From positions 372,001 through 436,000 of the forward strand of contig JAEUWY010000015.1 of the NCBI GenBank assembly GCA_022059125.1: a DNA stretch of 64,000 bases. Direction: 5' to 3'. Under the pieces are notes generated by a model, which saw only the letters and a list, made by a program, of their open reading frames with translations, did not search any database and was not told the DNA's origin. Both the position numbers and the translations under genes were made by a program. Numbering within the stretch: the first letter of the stretch is position 1; each line of letters starts with the position of its first letter. Below, one piece after another: positions 61,299 through 64,000 of this stretch. This DNA is from Corynespora cassiicola (taxonomy: Eukaryota; Ascomycota; Dothideomycetes; Pleosporales; Corynesporascaceae).

Positions 61299-63293
61299 AT
61301 GAGTACCACTTCAGGATCACGCGCACCCTCAACCCCAACCAGTAGCACTGTTGGTGCTAAGGCCACTACTGGTGCAATCGTACAACCTAACACGGCAGAC
61401 AACAATTCTATCAAAGTAGCAACACCTGACCTCTACCATGGAGAACGAAGCAAGCTCGAAGACTGGCTCTTGCAGCTCGACTTGTTCTTCGACTTCCAAG
61501 GTGGAAACGTTAAGGAAAAGAAACGCGTCATGTTCGCAGCCACGTACATGAGAGGCAAAGCACTTCAATGGATCAAACCAGCTCTCATCAAGTACAAGGA
61601 CGGCGAAGCCAACGACGACGTCAACGAATGGATGGAGGATTTCGATGAATTCAAGGAGAAGATCAAACAAGTCTTCGGAATCGCCAACAAGGATACAATT
61701 GCCGGACGAGACATCCAACATCTCAAACAACGGGCTTCAGCTGCTGACTACGCCAACGAATTTCAGCAACTGTCGATCCTCACGGAATGGGATGACAAGG
61801 CACTTATGACGATGTACCGCCAAGGACTCAAACCCAACGTCAAAGAAGAACTCATGCGTTCTGGAGCTCAGCTCGACACGCTTGAACAACTTATAAATGA
61901 GTCCATCGACATCGATCAGAAACTGTACGAACTGCGTATGGAATTACGCCAGGACCAAAACCCACGATACCGACAACGTACCAAACCAAGCTATGGCAAA
62001 GGGTACTACAACGCCAACACCGGTAAACGAGTTGAACGCAAGGTAACGCATCTCACTCGTGACACCTATGGTGACGAACCAATGGTCCTCGGTAATATCC
62101 AGGAAGCGGGACGAGGAGGTAACAAAAAGAGAAACGACAAGCCTAAAGGCAAGGCTATAACTTGCTACGCGTGTGGAAAGACAGGCCACATCGCAAGAGA
62201 CTGTCGATCAAAGAACAAGGTCGTTCGACAGCTAAATGTATTGCAAACCACTCCGGATGACGAATCCGACGCAGACGATGAATGGAAAGTCGTCGTAGAC
62301 AGATTCCAGAAAACGGGATTCATCTGCGACAGCGAACCACTGCGACATGGAGAAACGGAGGGATTCTTCGATTGTGTTCAGTATCAAGACAAAGGCACTC
62401 AAACGGAGCCTAGGAGCATCCTTAAAGAAGTCAAATTTGAAGGACCTAGCCCCGAGGAAGAAGAAGCCTTTCGCGAAGCACACGATCACGAAGACTATCT
62501 AAGCGACGCCAGTTACGAGTTCGAAAGAAACAGCGATGGCAGCACGCCACCCGAACTCGCACGATTCAGGATGAACAAGGACCTCGAAGAAATACAAGAA
62601 TTGGCCGAAGCTCTTAAGGAACACAGGAGAGATTCGACAAGAACGCCCGCATGGCGGGAAGAATCACCTGTAACGCGCAAACGGACAAAGAGGCACAATG
62701 ACTCAGACAAAGAAAATCAAGACCCAGAGGAACGCCGACAACGACGCAGTTCCAAGGCATGGGAACGAGTCAATCAACCAGATTCAGGAATCAAACTGGG
62801 AGTTTTACCAGACCCTGACAGCGAACCAAACACGGTTCCAAGTCCTCTACGAAGCCGAAACACGCAAGAACTGCAATACTACCTAGACCCAAGGAATCCA
62901 AAACACGTAACTTACTCATGGACCTCTTGTCGAGAAGACCAATGTCAAATCCACTACTCGGACAAGATGGCCGCAAACTGGTTTCCATCCAAACCACGCG
63001 AATGCAAACATCAATGGTTCGACTGCGAGACACATGTATGCGACACTCACCTATGGGACAAACGACAATCACAACATTTCCCCGGGATGAACGAAGCTGA
63101 AGAACTCGCAACGAACATGCTAGTCAACAGGAGATGTACGCAAGATCTCTGGCAAACATGCTTACACGATGATTGCGAACGTCACTGGAATGAGAAACGC
63201 TTGTATGGATTCAGCAACGAGTCTTTTTTAGGACAGCACTTAGCGCCTGGGATCGACCCAAGGCATTGTGCGCTACCAACTCAGAGAACTTAG
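61299..63293 (+). CDS. Gag polyprotein with zinc knuckle and C-terminal WCCH repeats
   Basis: A single 664-residue frame. Residues about 45-215 match the retrotransposon capsid domain (DLYHGERSKLEDWLLQLDLF, then MRGKALQWI). A CCHC zinc knuckle follows at Cys289-Cys292-His297-Cys302 (CYACGKTGHIARDC), which binds element RNA. Residues 305-530 are acidic and low-complexity. Three copies of W-x2-C-x4-C-x2-H-x3-K lie at 541-556, 573-588 and 618-633. The stop overlaps the pol frame, and a T-TTT-TTA heptamer sits 21 codons before it. The start is the first ATG in frame, in AAGATGA context. Confidence 0.9.
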   Translation: MSTTSGSRAPSTPTSSTVGAKATTGAIVQPNTADNNSIKVATPDLYHGERSKLEDWLLQLDLFFDFQGGNVKEKKRVMFAATYMRGKALQWIKPALIKYKDGEANDDVNEWMEDFDEFKEKIKQVFGIANKDTIAGRDIQHLKQRASAADYANEFQQLSILTEWDDKALMTMYRQGLKPNVKEELMRSGAQLDTLEQLINESIDIDQKLYELRMELRQDQNPRYRQRTKPSYGKGYYNANTGKRVERKVTHLTRDTYGDEPMVLGNIQEAGRGGNKKRNDKPKGKAITCYACGKTGHIARDCRSKNKVVRQLNVLQTTPDDESDADDEWKVVVDRFQKTGFICDSEPLRHGETEGFFDCVQYQDKGTQTEPRSILKEVKFEGPSPEEEEAFREAHDHEDYLSDASYEFERNSDGSTPPELARFRMNKDLEEIQELAEALKEHRRDSTRTPAWREESPVTRKRTKRHNDSDKENQDPEERRQRRSSKAWERVNQPDSGIKLGVLPDPDSEPNTVPSPLRSRNTQELQYYLDPRNPKHVTYSWTSCREDQCQIHYSDKMAANWFPSKPRECKHQWFDCETHVCDTHLWDKRQSQHFPGMNEAEELATNMLVNRRCTQDLWQTCLHDDCERHWNEKRLYGFSNESFLGQHLAPGIDPRHCALPTQRT

Positions 63294-64000
63294 TCAAGCT
63301 ACCTGTCAAGCTTAATGGATACTGGATGAAGGCATTATTAGACACAGGGGCTCAGCGCAACTACCTTTCACAGCAGGCTGTAAAGCGTAGTAAGGCAAGA
63401 ACGCATGCCCACGAGCGACCCTATTTCCTCCACACGGCAACTGGAAGGAAGATGCCAGGAAAAGCATTGATGGATCAAGAAGCCACGACCATCATGGACA
63501 TCCAGGGACACCAGGAAGAGATCTCCTTCGACATCATGGGCACGGCCATCCACGACGTCATTTTAGGACTTCCATGGTTCAGAAAGCATAACCCATATAT
63601 CGACTGGGCGAAAAAGAAGCTTTCGTTCATAGGATGCGAGTGCGCCATCGCATCGGGACCTACGCATCGGCAGCGTTCGATGGTAGATGAGATCACGCTG
63701 AATAACATAGGCAGCAAGGGATCGACTAAGACGCTTTCAAGAAGAAAGGTCGACTCCACCAGATCCGACAAGGAGCCACCGGACAAAGAAGTGAGAGATT
63801 TGGAGACAACTCGCGCAACTCCTGTAATCCCCGAAGAGTACAGCAAATGGGAACCACTCTTTCGAGAAGAGGTAGACGACAGAGCGTTACCTAAGCATCA
63901 GCCCTGGGACTGCGAAATAGCCCTTCAGGAAGGAAAGCATCCGACTTTCGAGCCCATCTACAGTCTAACGGAAAAAGAACTCGTATCGTTACGAGCATAC
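63194..64000 (+). CDS. Pol polyprotein (protease and start of reverse transcriptase), -1 frame, incomplete at window end
   Basis: The frame is open from 63,194 to the window end (269 codons) and lies -1 relative to gag, overlapping it by 100 nt. It has no useful start codon at the overlap and is best explained by -1 frameshifting at 63,224-63,230. The aspartic protease active site ALLDTGAQRNYLS begins at 63,332, with VILGLPWFRKHNPYIDW later. The final ~40 residues (HQPWDCEIALQEGKHPTFEP) match the region just before the gypsy reverse transcriptase fingers. No RIP stops. Function: cleavage of Gag-Pol and reverse transcription in virus-like particles. Confidence 0.88.
63224..63264 (+). promoter_or_regulatory. 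Candidate -1 ribosomal frameshift signal
   Basis: T-TTT-TTA at 63,224-63,230 is in the X-XXY-YYZ register of the gag frame. Fourteen bases later GCCTGGG (63,245-63,251) can pair with CCCAAGGC (63,257-63,264) with one bulged A and a 5-nt loop. An alternative pairing AGCGC/GCGCT (63,242-63,246 with 63,270-63,274) is possible. Confidence 0.7.

Larger units (their letters stand above)
60911..64000 (+). mobile_element. Ty3/gypsy LTR retrotransposon, not RIP-mutated, 5' part
   Basis: An abrupt return to balanced base composition with an LTR, leader, long gag frame with zinc knuckle, aspartic protease and the beginning of reverse transcriptase, all on the plus strand and open to the window end. Inserted into TIR element copy 4. 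This is an endogenous fungal element; integrase, RNase H and the 3' LTR would be outside the window. Confidence 0.93.

Noticed and set aside
61208..63846. Minus-strand frames opposite gag and pol
   Set aside because: Shadows of the gag/pol codons on the plus strand, without family features.

Overview
The window looks like nuclear DNA of a filamentous ascomycete, probably a Dothideomycete. The genes have short introns (about 46-75 nt, two longer ones of 152 and 173 nt), with GT-AG borders and CTAAC/CTGAC-like branch points, and the encoded proteins look like Pezizomycotina proteins. Beside the genes lies a very AT-rich block with the footprint of repeat-induced point mutation (RIP). The species assignment is inference from sequence style only.

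Layout. (1) 1-21,796 is an ordinary gene-rich, GC-balanced segment with seven genes that can be modelled exon by exon: an ER-type TPR/J-domain co-chaperone (-), a GH5_12 steryl/ceramide beta-glucosidase (+), the karyopherin Msn5/exportin-5 (+), a 2-oxoglutarate/Fe(II) oxygenase (+), the HOPS subunit Vps41 (-), a mitochondrial DUF155 protein of the Mrx10/RMND1 type (+) and a small DUF953 thioredoxin-like protein (+). They are housekeeping or membrane/proteostasis genes with their own promoters; there is no operon or secondary-metabolite cluster logic. (2) 21,797-60,910 is about 39 kb of extremely AT-rich sequence with no host gene. It is a graveyard of nested transposons. I can identify four Tc1/mariner copies or fragments, four copies of a 1.85-kb terminal-inverted-repeat (TIR) element with a repeated GGCGAGTC-type motif in its ends, at least four RIP-degraded Ty3/gypsy elements (one with both LTRs), and several shorter dispersed repeats. 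(3) 60,911-64,000 is the 5' part of an essentially undamaged Ty3/gypsy retrotransposon (LTR, gag, start of pol). It sits inside one of the degraded TIR elements and runs off the window.

The nesting gives a relative history: old gypsy and dispersed repeats first, then mariner and TIR elements inserted into them (one TIR element inside a mariner, one mariner abutting a transposase fragment of another), then heavy RIP. A mariner copy at 50.25-52.34 kb and the gypsy at 60.9 kb are much less mutated. They arrived late or escaped RIP.

The points most worth a second look are in the young gypsy element: a T-TTT-TTA slippery heptamer in exactly the right frame at the gag/pol overlap with a downstream hairpin, and three tandem W-x2-C-x4-C-x2-H-x3-K modules at the end of gag. 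Other points are a terminal CaaX-like tetrapeptide on the glucosidase, a DUF953 protein with only one active-site cysteine, a GC-AG intron and a 46-nt intron in MSN5, a 27-nt micro-exon in VPS41, and a large inverted repeat near 49.56 kb.
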